Of a stretch of DNA of 64,000 nucleotides, positions 42,568-55,100 are shown in pieces. This DNA is from Synaphobranchus kaupii (taxonomy: Eukaryota > Chordata > Actinopteri > Anguilliformes > Synaphobranchidae). Position 1 is the first letter of the stretch. Each line of letters opens with the position of its first letter. The DNA is taken from contig CM056389.1 in NCBI GenBank assembly GCA_029718625.1, positions 22,787,381 to 22,851,380 on the forward strand. Reading direction: 5' to 3'. Under the pieces are notes generated by a model that was given only the letters and a program-made list of their open reading frames with translations, ran no database searches and was not told the origin of the DNA. The translations under genes were made by a program, and so were the position numbers.

Positions 42568-44512
42568 ATTTGTAGAAACACTTCATAATGTAGGCTATTT
42601 AATTACTTTGACAACACGACTTTAGTATTCCTTGCCGAAGAGCTCAAATTTAGACCCGATTCTAAAGGCAATTTGTCAACAAGGCCTTTATGACTGCATG
42701 ACTGAACGTAAGTGTATCGTAATGGCTAAGGATCTTGCAACGTCAACAGTTGTACGTTTATACCCAGGCAGACACTGCCGTTGTACCCAGGAACAAGGTA
42801 AATTACCTAAGCTGAATTGTTCTATTAATACATTGTAATTAAGAGGGTCTTCTGAATGCCAAAATTGACTTTAAACTCAATACCTACAATGTCCCTAAAT
42901 GGGATTATCCATTCCACAGGGAAGGGAGGGTAATTGCGGATTTTAATTGGCGTCCCAGAGTAATTATACGCATTCCCCACACACCAGGATATATATTCTG
43001 CAGCAAGAGTAGAGAAGCACATTAGGTGCTTACAGGTTTCGACAGTGGGCAATGCTGAGGAGAACTGGTGAGTAGCGTTTTCCCCATGTGTAAATTGTTC
43101 AGTTTTTCGCGATTCAGTCTGCCGCGAGGGTTGAGTGTTAATGTTTCCACGCGCTTACCTTCGACATGTAGCCTATGTGGAATAGCGACAGCTAGTACTG
43201 CGACAACGGAGTAAAAAGACCAACAACAAAAAAAAGAAGCGAACGCCACTGCTTACGCATTGTGCTCTGAATCGTCCTTTGTGTTCTTGGTCATTAACTG
43301 GATTATGCCTCGATTTATCCGACTGAAAGAATTGTGTCTTGCAGGCGGTGTCATTCTGGAATCAATTCAAGTGCGATCTCGGAAGAGGAAGAGACGGTGT
43401 AGCCAAAGACGCTTGCTTGACATCACCTCCACGGTTTGGTTCTTTTTTAAGTGATTCGTTCTTTATCAAAACTACATATGTATTTATTTTAATCCTATAT
43501 AAATGCTGTATTTACCATTCGACTGTATAAAATAGTTGACACTAATAGTTATCTAATTATCAGGAATGCTACTTCTGACCTTTTTCTAAACTTTAGGTTA
43601 TTAAAAATATATTATTCAACTAGTTTTGTATACCCTCAGCTAACAATAAGAGGATTAAACGGTCGGCTCCAACATCAACACGAACGATCATGTTTAATTA
43701 GAATGGACGCAGTTATAATAATATGGGTGTTGTGATGCAGGGGCGCAGATGGGATTTTTAAACTGGGACCAAGCTGTCAGCAAATGATTCCAACTCAATT
43801 GGTTATTTTGTGTAAATACTATATATATAACGTCATGCCTTCTGCATGTGTTTTATTTAGAAGAAGAAGGATTTATTTAGAAGAACCTCATTCTTGGAAA
43901 GTCAACAGGCAACAGGCATAGGATATTTACATCTTTTGGTTCGGAAAAACTGCAGTGATTCGTTTTCTTGCTTCTCTGCTTAACATGGCAAAATCACCAG
44001 CTCAGTCAGTAATTAGACCGTTGTATATGATCACTATGGTAACCGCTACAGGCACAGACACAGCTACCAGCTCCTCTTAGGACCCCGAGGTCGAGATGGT
44101 GCATTACATTTAAGAAGGAAGTCGGAACTCGGAGCTCCGAACAACGTAACCTCTGAACTGAACGCTTCCCAGTTAAAAATTGGGACATCATGGAACATGG
44201 AATTCTAAAAAATTGGGACATCATGGAACATGGAATTCTAAAAAATTCTCATTGAGTCGTTTCAATTAAAAGACAAAGTTCTCCAACACAAGTGTTTCTC
44301 TGAATGTAGGCTATTGGTTGAGTTTAGCGCAAAAGTATGAAACCTATTTGGCAGTGATGTGAGCTATAAGAGTAAAAAAAAATAATGTTAAATTAAATAT
44401 GCGTTTAACCATTTAAAGTGTGAGATCACAAATATGTGATTCATCGAGGTGTAAAGTCCAGGGGTCAGAAAGTAAATGTCCTGCCATGTGTTTCTTCCAC
44501 CCATTAACTCAC
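42568..44512. other. Spacer between copies A and B
   Basis: From about 42568 the copy-B counterpart is outside the window. No gene recognised. A 33-bp tandem duplication lies at 44178-44243. CAGGGGCGCAGATGGG at about 43738 resembles a hAT end, unpaired here. Exon-like stretches bounded by splice-site consensus near 43030-43070 and 43345-43435 carry no recognisable protein. Confidence 0.4.
44178..44243. repeat. 33-bp tandem duplication
   Basis: TTGGGACATCATGGAACATG plus GAATTCTAAAAAA occurs twice in direct succession. Confidence 0.9.
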
Positions 44513-44671
44513 CCAGCTGGGCTGCTAACTAGGCACCACTGAAAAGTATTAATCTTGAATTGCTTCAGTGAAAATATATGGCTGTACAAATATATTGAAT
44601 GAATAAATGTTACCTGTGTAAGTATGGATAAGAGCATCTGATAAATGTCAAAATGTAAAGTAAATTCTGTA
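44513..44671 (+). repeat. SINE 3' part at the start of copy B
   Basis: It matches 4218-4376 closely, but the tRNA-like head with the B box is missing; unrelated sequence precedes it. This is the left edge of homology between copies A and B. Confidence 0.8.
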
Positions 44672-44678
44672 ATGGGTA

Positions 44679-44793
44679 TGTAACATTAGCCCGAAGTGAC
44701 TGAAGTGTTACACGTGTCGCCATTTATCTGTTTCTCTCTCAGGCCGCAGAGGAAAATCAGTCACGTGGAGGTCCTGAACGCTGCACACGTGCA
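44679..44793 (+). promoter_or_regulatory. Receptor upstream region with 3' splice site
   Basis: A pyrimidine tract ending CTCTCTCAG (AG at 44741-44742) gives an exon start at 44743, 51 bp before the ATG. Any upstream untranslated exon and promoter are not identified. The ATG has G at -3, an adequate context. Confidence 0.6.
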
Positions 44794-45762
44794 ATGAGAA
44801 TTCCCGCCACTTCGATCAACAACTCCATCATTAGACCACTGGGATTTTACGTTATCGGATTTACGTATTTCAAGTTTGCTGATTTATATTTAATTTTCCT
44901 CGGCTTCATTTATTTTTTAACGATTTTGTTCAACTCCTTTATCATTTGCATTATATGGATAGATCATCGCCTACACACTCCAAAGTACATTGCGGTGGCT
45001 AATTTAGGGGTTGTAGACATGGTGTGCAGTACAACCTTCGTTCCGAGTGCGATCAAGACATTCTTCACGAAAGATACTTTCATGTCCTACAACGCATGTT
45101 TGACACAGATATTTTTTTATTACTGTTTTCTTGCCCTACAGTCGTGTTCCCTCAGTATACTTGCCTATGACAGGTTAATTGCAATATGTTTCCCACTGAG
45201 AAATAATGTTATCAACACTCCCACAAGCATGTTCAGTATTATTGCGATTGTTTGGTTGTTTTGTGTAGGCGTCGTTTTGTTCTTGACCTTGATCCTGACA
45301 AAACTGTCTTATTGTGGTTCGCTCACTGTGTACAACTATAACTGTTCGTACATAGCAGTGTATTTTCTTTCGTGCAGTGATAGCACACTGCAGTGGGCCA
45401 CTGCCTCTGCTCTGAGTATGCTGATGTTGTTTGGGCCCCTTTTTGTAATCTTAATGTCATACGCCTGTATTTTGAGAGCCGTGTTCAGAATGAAAAGTGT
45501 GGAGAGCAGGTACAAAGCACTTGCCACGTGCTCAGAACATCTCATCGTAGTGGGGATTTCCTATGTGCTGACCATAGTAGTGTACGTCACTGAACTTTTC
45601 TTACCCATCTTCGATACAAATTTCAGAATGCTGGGCTTGTCGTTAGCCTCATGCCTCCTGTCCTGTCTGAACCCGATTGTGTATTCCCTGGCAACCAAAG
45701 AAATCAGGCATAGAATCCTGGCCATGCTCCAGAAAATGAAGGCAGCAGAGTGTTCAGGGTAG
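44794..45762 (+). CDS. Teleost odorant receptor, intact
   Basis: A 322-residue, single-exon class A GPCR expected in the membrane of olfactory sensory neuron cilia, signalling through Golf. Features: N-glycosylation site NNS at 9-11; TM1 Asn47; LHTPKY at 60-65; conserved Cys102; [10 protein letters not shown] at 123-132, the odorant-receptor form of MAYDRYVAIC; loop-2 cysteines 174, 184 and 194; MSY at 221-223; [10 protein letters not shown] at 241-250; NPIVY at 293-297; a short basic tail. Length is normal. The start is the first ATG after the splice acceptor. It is the intact duplicate of the pseudogene at 10006-21637. It is a fish non-class-II-mammalian-type receptor; the subgroup and ligand are unknown. 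Confidence 0.93.
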   Translation: MRIPATSINNSIIRPLGFYVIGFTYFKFADLYLIFLGFIYFLTILFNSFIICIIWIDHRLHTPKYIAVANLGVVDMVCSTTFVPSAIKTFFTKDTFMSYNACLTQIFFYYCFLALQSCSLSILAYDRLIAICFPLRNNVINTPTSMFSIIAIVWLFCVGVVLFLTLILTKLSYCGSLTVYNYNCSYIAVYFLSCSDSTLQWATASALSMLMLFGPLFVILMSYACILRAVFRMKSVESRYKALATCSEHLIVVGISYVLTIVVYVTELFLPIFDTNFRMLGLSLASCLLSCLNPIVYSLATKEIRHRILAMLQKMKAAECSG

Positions 45763-45799
45763 TCGTCGAGCCAAAGGTTGCAGTAAATGTGCATTTTCA

Positions 45800-45805
45800 A
45801 ATAAA
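45800..45805 (+). terminator. Polyadenylation signal of the receptor
   Basis: AATAAA lies 38 bp after the stop. In copy A the same position reads AACGAA. A signal so close to the stop would give a short 3' UTR; a downstream signal is also possible. Confidence 0.5.
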
Positions 45806-45962
45806 TATCATCCATTTGTAGGCCTTGTCATTTGTCCTAAATTGCTCAGTCTACGTGAACTGTCCATTTCAATGTTTTTGTGTACCTTAATGACAATTTT
45901 TTGTTATTTTCTCTTTTATTGTCCTGTGTCTGTGTAATGTTGTAATATACCAGGCTGTCAAT

Positions 45963-48786
45963 CAGGGGCGTGTCTAGACATTGTAAAGACCCGGGGCTCA
46001 GCCGAGGACATAATGTCAATTTTTTTTGCTCAAAGTGATAAAAGGGCACATCAACCGAGGAAAAATATTTGACGACACCAAAGATGAATGATTCAAATGA
46101 ATGCTACAATAACTGCACAAATGTGAATTTTTTAAATCAAATTAAAAGGGCCAAGGGCGTGGGAGTGTTTTGGCTTCTGTGGGGGACACTTCAGTGCTAG
46201 GGGGATTCGGGGGCATGCACCCCTGGGAAGAACATTTTTGAAAAACAGAACTTTAATACTAATTTCTAGTGCCTTTTGAGAACAATATTTATTAATCTGC
46301 TGTTAGAAAAATTATAACGGTTATTAAAAGCACTCCAAACGAGCTAAAAATATCCTACTGCGAAACAAACCAATCTTCAAAAAAAATTTTTATTTGTACT
46401 CTTGCTAAATCTCCCTCCCTCCCTCTCTTTTCTCATGTAGCTGGATCACATGCTGTATTATAAGATATTATTCTGTTTCTATTTAAATACTGGGTTGGGT
46501 AACGTTACCAACGCCAGCCGAGTTAGTGAACACATAGGGCCCTATCTTACACCCGGCGCTAACCCAATCGCAAGTGTCTTTGCTATCTTACACATGGTTC
46601 ATAATAACGCCTTGCGTTCACGTCCTTTAACTACCATGTATTCTTGCGCCCATTACAAGTGAACTGGGTGTGTTGGTCTTAAGATGAGGAGTGGCCAGGA
46701 TTCTTTCTGGCATATTGCTATCTAGAACCACCACAAACCTGGTCTAAAGTCATGTGGCAGTTGTTTACATGTTATTTTAACGGCGCATATACAGTAAGTG
46801 CGTCTACATAGGAGTGTGTCTGTTACACACAGGGTTGCGCACAAGCATGACTAAAATATCTAGATCACAATGTGAAATATTATTATTGTGTAGGCTATGT
46901 CAAAAATGCATGATAATAAAAGGTTCCATAGGTCCACATACCTTTCCCTCAGCGAAGAGAAACGATGCCACATTACATTGCTCTCAGCCCACTCCATCAA
47001 CATCCAGGCGATGTGCGATGGTACGGGACAATGGCTATCCATTAAAAAGGAGCTGATAACACCTATATCAAGCCTAATGCGCAAATTGTCATTTACACCT
47101 AATGCATGAATTGTCATTCAATGGAAACCTCGCACACTGCAATAGACGGACATTTGAGTTTTGAAAATGCGCTTCAGATGTCATTACAATACAGCTTTTA
47201 TGTAGGAATACAGCCTGTAAGTAAATAGAATGGTTTGTGACTGAAAAAAGTTCAAATCCTTGTCCAGTGAATATTGCTTTTATTGTTTTTCAAATAGCCT
47301 AGGCTACAGCGGATTCGCTGTGCATAAGGTTTTTTTCGATAGCCTATGGTTAAAAAACGGAGATAAATGTCACCATGTTAACTGAATTGTAACCTTAGCT
47401 ATTCTTCGTCCTTCATATTTTTTAAATTACAGTGACAAGGTTTCCATACCCTCAGCTTATTAAAACCCTGCTGATTTCACCTGTTATTCCATAACTGAAC
47501 AAAGGATTTTAAAGAGAACTAAGCGTCTAATTAGAAACTAAAACAAATTTGCAGCACGTTACAATTAATTCACAATTAATTTTAATACCATTATCTGCAT
47601 GTGCGCTTTACAGGAGCGGCTCTGTTTCCCCTGCTGTAAATCACACTTTTAACAGTCTTCCTGGGAAAGTGGATTGTTTTAAAGCATTACACTACTAGTA
47701 AAACAGGTTGGTCACATTTCCATAAGCAGGACATTATAAAACAAGGGAAAATATGCGTGAACCTATGGGTTGCCAACCTGACAGCTTTATTGTATTTGTT
47801 GTCATCATTAAGGCAAAATAACGTTATTTTTTTTATTAATCAAAATTAGAATGCAGGTAATGAACTTCGGAAGAAGCTTGAACATGTGTTCATTGCTTCA
47901 TTGCAAAATCAAACGAAATTCGTTAAACAAGCAGGCTAATTTGGCGTTTTCTAAGGTGAGACGGAAGCCATTTGTAGCTTATTCTCAGCTGTTTCAGGTG
48001 CCTTTAACTAAATTTAACCGCATATATTTTGTAAAATAACAGCACTGTCGGGAATTACCGGGAACTCATAATGGTTAGTCCGAATAATATTTATCATAGG
48101 CTACTATTGATCCATATAGCCTATTCCTTGATCGCACTAAACATGCACGAGCATGTCTGTTTCGCCATCATATAAGCAATCTGCCAAGGTGGAAAAGCAG
48201 GCTTTTAAAGGGAATGAGATATGACATTTTGATTGGTTTATTGTATGTCACGCCCAAGACACACCTATAATTAATGAAGAGACTAGGTTCAGCCCACTTG
48301 CACGCTGCGCCGTGCTTAGCGCCCAAAAAACACACCATTAAAATAGCAAAAGTGGACTTGGACACGCCCTAAATGGACTTTACGCCATGCGCTTAGACAA
48401 AGCGCCAAGATCGCCAAGATAAAGCCCATAATAACCAAACATGAACGCCATCATACACATCGGTTAGACCATTATCCCACATTTGGTTTATATCTAGTTG
48501 GAACACTAGCGAACAGTGATCCTGAGAACTAAATAAAGTCCATTTGCATAAAAATTAACTTGCTTCTGGGTGGTTGATCTTGTTTGAGTATGGTGCGGTG
48601 GCAAGATAAGCTAACTCGTTACCTTTTTACTTTTTTCATTTTTCTATCGTCTCATCCCGAATCAACTAACTTAATCCATCCCGCCAGCAGGCTACTTTGT
48701 GTGTGGGTAAAAGTGAGATAGCAGGCAGGGTGGAGTAGTTATGTTTTACACATGGTGTAAATAGCCAGGACTTAAGCACACCCCTG
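45963..48786. mobile_element. hAT-type element with nested element, copy B
   Basis: The partner of 21837-24592: starts CAGGGGCGTGTC, ends GCACACCCCTG, flanks CTGTCAAT (45955-45962) and CTGTCACT (48787-48794). It contains about 80 bp near 48640-48715 that is absent from copy A. Confidence 0.85.
46537..48427. mobile_element. 3-bp-TSD DNA element, copy 3
   Basis: 1891 bp, GGGCCCTATC... to ...GATAAAGCCC, flanked by ATA on both sides (46534-46536, 48428-48430). The allelic partner of 22402-24263; non-coding. Confidence 0.85.
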
Positions 48787-48794
48787 CTGTCACT

Positions 48795-50536
48795 GTCAGT
48801 GAGACACTGTTCTCTACTGACCCTACCTGGTTACATAAAGACACTTATATCTAAAATAAAATTTCCATGGAGTCTACATTCAAATGGCTTATTTAATATT
48901 CTGCTGACACGATGGGATTACGTTTCATCTCAATGATAAGATGCCCTATTGATTAAGGAAAAATGCTTTTTTAGAATAGCCATAAATGATCTTGAAATGG
49001 AGAGTTAATTTTCAAGACAGTTTTTGTGTGCAATGAAGATTTTATATATTTAAATTTTTTTCTGGCCGCATGCTTCCTCACTCTATTTCTGAAGACTTCA
49101 TATTATATTTGTAATTTTTTATAACCTTTGCTGAAAGTTGTTTAGTATTGATGAAACTGATTTGTAGTTACTGCTCTTATTTCTCAGCAGATACTGTTAA
49201 TGTTATGCACGGGAACGGTGTTTGCAATGTCTTATTGTATGTTTTGAACAAAAATTACAGCCAGGCTTAACAGCATTTCTCATTTTATTAGTTTAGTTTT
49301 ACGCAAACAAAGAGATGTAATTGTTGTTTTCCTGCTATTTTGGCAAGTTTTTACTAATTTACTAACTCGTCAGCATGGCTAGAGAAAATCTTCGCCTGCT
49401 TACATGGATTTTGGGAGTGGGTCAGAAGAAGATACCATAGTTTTTTTTTTTTTTAACAATCGAAGATACCACAGTTCCAAAGATACCATAGATACCAGTA
49501 GTCCTTTATATTTCCCTATATACGGGGTCTCTCCGTCTCAGTGGCCTTAGTGCTTAATGAATCCCCTTGCTGCATTTGGTCCCTTGAACCTCACACGTCA
49601 CGCCCCCATTACACACCGTTGCTAGGGAAACAACATGTGTGATCTGCGTAAGCAGGGAAAACCTGCCGCAAATTATGTTGGGCGGAGGGGCAGAAATGTT
49701 TTTGCCCCTACTAATTCTGCCTAGCAACAGGTGGTGAAAAAATAATAAACGTTAAATTAACATCGTTAACGTGGGCTGACGTGACCAGGAAATAAACATT
49801 AAGAAAGCCAATTCAGTGTATTTGTATCGCTAATGCTAGCCAGCTAAAGTTTTCCATTTGATTTAATTTTGTCATAGGTGTCAATTTCGCCCATATACAG
49901 TAAAATACGGGTTTTTCACCTTTTTGAAGGTATACAGGCGTATAAGGTTATGATATGGGAAAGCTACACTGTTTTTCAACATAATTAATTTAATCGCTGC
50001 AATCACATTTTCTTTCTCCCTTCCTCTGATATTCTCTCAATTTCTGAGGCTGTGGGAAAAGCAAGTAGCACATCAGGACTGTAAGTTATGATCTTTAAAT
50101 ACACTTTTTGACAACAAAGCACCTTGCTGAATTTGTTACACATTCATTATTATGTGAAACGCTAAATACAGGAATATATTAAATAAACTTGAATCAGACA
50201 AATAACTGTGGTGGCTAGTGATTTTTATAGATAATAGATAATGTTCTATACGGTTTTTGGTGAATTTATAGTTTTGCAGGCATGAAAATAAAGGCAGCTT
50301 TCTCCAGATGTTGACACCTATGTTTTACCTTTTTGAAGTTTCTTTAAGTTCAAGTTTGACATGCCGTCAGTAGGCTAAGCTGCATTTTTAAAAGCTTAGG
50401 CTAATTACTTGGTATCAGTCACTTTAGCTATGTAAAGGCATGTCTTAACATAGCTAAATCAATACCAAATGTTTGTATTAAATGTTTGCATATTTATTTG
50501 ACATTTATCTTATAATTCTCGTTATTATAATATGCC
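48795..50536. other. Non-coding, copy B
   Basis: Colinear with 24601-25294 and then, after a join at about 49495-49501, with 28009-29045. The join is where the 2.7-kb copy-A segment is missing. No gene recognised. Confidence 0.55.
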
Positions 50537-50544
50537 GTTGGCAT

Positions 50545-52149
50545 TATGGGTGTGCAGCGATGCCACTATCTGTATCTGTATCTGTTCAACCATTAACAAT
50601 ATCTGTATCCGTATCTGTATTCGGATTAGAAATTGGTGGGCGTGGCCAGAAGTTGTGTTACATATAGGAAATGTGATCTTTTCTAGTTTAAAATTCATTG
50701 TTATTGCAATTTATGAGTGTTCACCCCCCTCATTGTCTTTTTTTTCTTTTCAAAACTTTTTATAAGAACTATATTCTGTACTTTATACTTATTTATCTAT
50801 CATTTTGTTTTGTTAAAGATTGTGTTTGTTAACCTATTTGAACCCCCCAACCCCTAACTGGGGGACACTGAACAATAATTTTGGATAAGAACTGGAAAAA
50901 ATCTGAGGTACAATATATAATCAACTCAGAATGAAAAGGCAGATTTATAAAAACATCAAACAATTTCATTATACATTTGAATGGAAACTATTTCCACAAT
51001 AACAACCCTTTCTGCCTGTTGTGATTTCATATTGTACTTTTTTGTTATTTTACTATATGAACTTGAATACATAAATGATTATGTATAGTAATATTATTAT
51101 CATTACTATTATTATTATTATTATTATTATGCTTTATAAAATTCAAGGAGAAGTCTTAAAGATTATAGCCTAATGATTTACTGAGAAAACACTCAAAATG
51201 AAAAAAGTAAAATGAACAGTCCAACAAGATGCATTTCTGAGCTAGCAGTAACAACAAAGTTCTATAACACCTGAAAAGTTTTTAATTCAAGAAAATGAAA
51301 AAAAAATTCGGGACATGGCTGCATTTTAACAGCTTTTAATATGCTTTTAGTATACCATTGGTTAAACCGATCACCGCGACAAGCCTAGTTAAAACATTTT
51401 TTTCTGCAGTGTAAAATTTCACATTTTCATTTTATTAATTACGTTGCAAGTTTGGGCTCATGGAATGGCGAGATTGACGGAATTGATTACGCAGGAATAC
51501 GGAGGGAGAACGGACGGTCAGTACAGTTTAAAAAATACTAACAAGCATACGTAGATACAATAATGATTTTGATAGCCAGTAAGTGACATTTCAAAACGGG
51601 ACATAGGTTACTGATTCTAGCTGTTCCTTTGCTTCCTTTTAAAAGGTGTTTTTACATTCTGAAAAAGTGTCGATATTAAGGGCAGCTAAATTCAAGCGAG
51701 CAGCATTAAAGGGATATAATTTGCATGCAAGATGTTGAGATTCTTCATTTATCATTTTGTTTCTTTTTCTTTTGCTCTCACAAGATTGACATAGGCCTAT
51801 ATAAACAAGGCACACTGTTCGATTCTAGCGAGCATGTTAAAGATATAGGTTGAGTATCCGTAATTTCAGGGACTGCCGATTGAGTCACATGGCCCGTATC
51901 GAACGGCTCCATCCCTAATTATATATTTTAATGTTTTAATAAACAAATAAACAATCCAATGCTTAATTCTGTAATGTTCAGAAGAGGCATACAGACAGGT
52001 GGACACTGAATCAAAGATTTCCCTGCTGCAATTTAATTATTTCCCGCATCCAAATTATGAACTGGCAACTTCGGATCCGTTTCGTATCCGTTTCCAACCC
52101 ACCAACCGCGGACTTCCATATTTCGGCTTCGGCTTCGGGCACACCACTA
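50545..52149. mobile_element. Non-autonomous hAT element, copy B
   Basis: The partner of 29054-30646, with GTTGGCAT duplications at 50537-50544 and 52150-52157. The left end carries a G-to-T change (TATGGGTGTGC). It is 1605 bp, with small indels against A (an extra stretch near 51465-51480 and another near 51852-51870). The ATT microsatellite lies at 51105-51131. Confidence 0.88.
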
Positions 52150-52157
52150 GTTGGCAT

Positions 52158-55100
52158 GCTTTGCGTTATTTGTATTTTAGCTAGGCTATAATTGCATTAG
52201 TTTTGGATAAACTTGATCAAACTTGTTTTCACTTTCCTACAAGTTAACAACGTGTCATGTATTTACGGTTTTGATAAAGCATGCAAGTTATTGAAGAAAC
52301 GTGTCTGTCTCATCCTATTACTTTGTTGCAGTATAGACAACCTCAATGTAGGGTTCTGTGTTGTGCTGAAGCGATACATTGTATTGAGTTTTGAAATCTT
52401 TCTGCTCCCTGACACTTAGGCCTACAGCGCAACCCATAGCATAGGCTTATCATAGACTAATAGGCTATCTTTATTTTTTTGATGGTGACGTCATACAAAA
52501 CTGCCCCTCCACAAATGTCATGCTAAAATTGCCACTGGTTAAATATATGATTATTTTATGTTTTAGAGCAGTGCACAATTTAGCCCTTTTGGATAGATTT
52601 GGAGACATTAAGGTCACTACCTTCTGGATGGCGGGTGGCAAGCCAGCGCATTGGCAAAGTGACATTTTCGGCATGTATTTTCACGCTCCTGAAAATACCT
52701 AAACGTCGTTCTGGATGAGAAGCGAAACTGCAAATTTGGGGCTCTATTTCCCGGCCGGTGGCGAGCCATCACTGGGGAGGTAGTAATTTTGTCTCGGATT
52801 TGCACGCGCCTGAGCTCATTTGGTAATTTGGGGACTCTCCGTGCGCTGAAGTGGGATGGCAGCCGCTGCTGGGTGGGTGTGTCCGTCAAGAGACAGCAGC
52901 CCAGTTCAATTTTACTGCAGCAGAATGCGATTTTGGGCTAAATTACATTGCGATTCGTGCTCGCACTGCCCGCCAGGTGAGAACAAGTTAACGGCACAAA
53001 TCGCACCACACCGTATGGCAAGTTGCTAATTTCGGGGCTTTCCCCAATGCGTGCATGATCATAACCTATTCAAAGGCCAATAAACCATTTTCGTGGATCA
53101 TATGTGGTCCAATTTGACTTTGAAATAAATCCCCCAAGCAGGTAAAAATTATACTTTGCCTTTATTGCTCATTGTCTTTTTTATAATGTTAATTATTGTA
53201 TTTTTTTCTGTTTTTAATTGTTTATGGCTGTTATTATAAAGCACTGTGTTCCCATGGGTAGTGTATTCTTTCTTACACCCGTCTGTAATGAGAATAATGA
53301 CAAACTTGGTGCATACATTCACTCTTATTGCACATATAGTGATAAAAACGTAACTCAAGTAGATTCAATTAAATCAATGCAAAATAGATAGCCTATCATC
53401 TTCCAATGCAGAATCCTAAAGGCGACAAAAATCGCTAATAAATGTGGCGAGGAAATGGGTTCCATTTCGTTCTTCCGACCATTAGGGTCGTCAATATGGA
53501 TGGCCATCTGTGGCCAGATGCATCGAGACTTTCATACCAGAATTGTCATGGTACATGACCCCCGCATAGTGACGCAATTCCTCCCATAAATGGGGGAGCC
53601 GCAGTGACGCTTTCCAATTAAATTTCCTCGCCAATGCATAAAAGACGTGAAACTGTTTGTATCCTGTGCAAATCCCCTATCGCCTTGTGACTTCGTTGGG
53701 GCTATGGTTTTTTTCGTTCTGACGATTCTAATCGTCCTCCAAATGCGCCGGTAAGCACTTACGAGCGACATCCGCGAATAGCTTTGCTATCTTGTTCGGA
53801 TAGTCAGCTCTTCGATACTGTTGCGGTAGACACGTGTGCTAGCGCATTTACTGCGTTCACTCTAGCGGACCAAGTCTTGCGGTGAACAGGTTTGTATACA
53901 GCAAAATACAGGTTTGTATCTTTCTGTGATTATAGGCCGAGTACGCATGCTTCGTGACACTATCTGCCTGGACTTTCCCTACTAAACACTACCGCCATGT
54001 TTTACCATCTGCGGGTGTTCTTTAATTGTGCTCAGGCACGAGATTCCATTGATCGAACCTGGGCGTGGTAAGTATATCCCAGTGAGATCGATTACCAAGC
54101 AATCGGCTAGCGACAGTGCTATACTGCACTACAAAGGCAAAAGACCTGAACTCGCCAGAGTGTAGAACTGAGAAAAATTACTTTAAAGTTTTTATGTTGT
54201 CCAGCAAAATGTATTGTAGGTAGTGTAAATCCCGCGCAGCTAGACCAATGAGGGAATAGCCCGGAACGAAGGTTTAAACGTGATATTTTCCTCTGTTGCT
54301 GTGGGAAAAGGTAAGAGTGTTGAAATGTTACTGTTCTTACAACCGGATGAGACTGCTTCTTTAAATTCGCGGGATCAGCTAGTAATTGACCACGTGTCAG
54401 AGACAATAGTACCACTTTGCCTCCCGCTCTAGTCTGGTCTGCAGGCTGACTCCAGCTTACCCAAAAAGGCAGCCTCTGTATATTATATTAATGGTCAGCC
54501 ACCAACGCTGATTCCATTCTCGTATATATCTGACTCCAATTTAATTATTAGTATATAATTTCAATGTATAATTTATAATTGATTTGTTAAAATACTCTCG
54601 TACTCTTGAGCCTGTTCTCTGAACTGGATGCGCCGGTTCCACCGAGTGCTACATACGGCCGTTTATGTACAGCACTCACGGCTGACTAGATGTCTCCATT
54701 TATCTCAGAGGTTGCGGAGGAGGCCACTTCATAAGGTATAGCCTATCCTAAAGGCTCAGGGACCCGAGAAGATAATATTGGCAACGCACGTTCTCAACAT
54801 GTATAAAAGGCATGCGGAGATGATCTAACTTAAGACAGAGTTCTACGGGTGCAATACTCCGTGATACATTAAGCTTAACTAGTCAATCTCCCTAGATCAG
54901 CAGAGGGGGAAATCCAGACTGAGGAAATCAATCAACTCATTACCGTGTTAACAGAGATAGAATGTCTTTTTCAAAGAAACCACACAAATCAAGTTTAACA
55001 GTTTACCAGGTAGGTTCTTTACTTTAAAATAATCAAATCATAGTTACAAATTACAACACAACATATTAAAAATAAAATAGAGTATAGAAAAATATTAATT

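Larger units (their letters stand above)
37580..42840. repeat. Older internal duplication within the unit
   Basis: 37680-38050 resembles 41040-41420 (both with GGGGCCTGTTCCAGAAAG) and 39200-39750 resembles 42320-42840 (both with TGTAATTAGCTGGTTGA and AAGAACGGCGGTACGCT). The period is 3.1-3.4 kb, so an earlier duplication preceded the large one. Both repeats keep a short frame (ATG at about 39616 and 42722, about 25 codons ending ahead of GGTA) with mostly silent changes; I do not recognise it. Confidence 0.65.
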
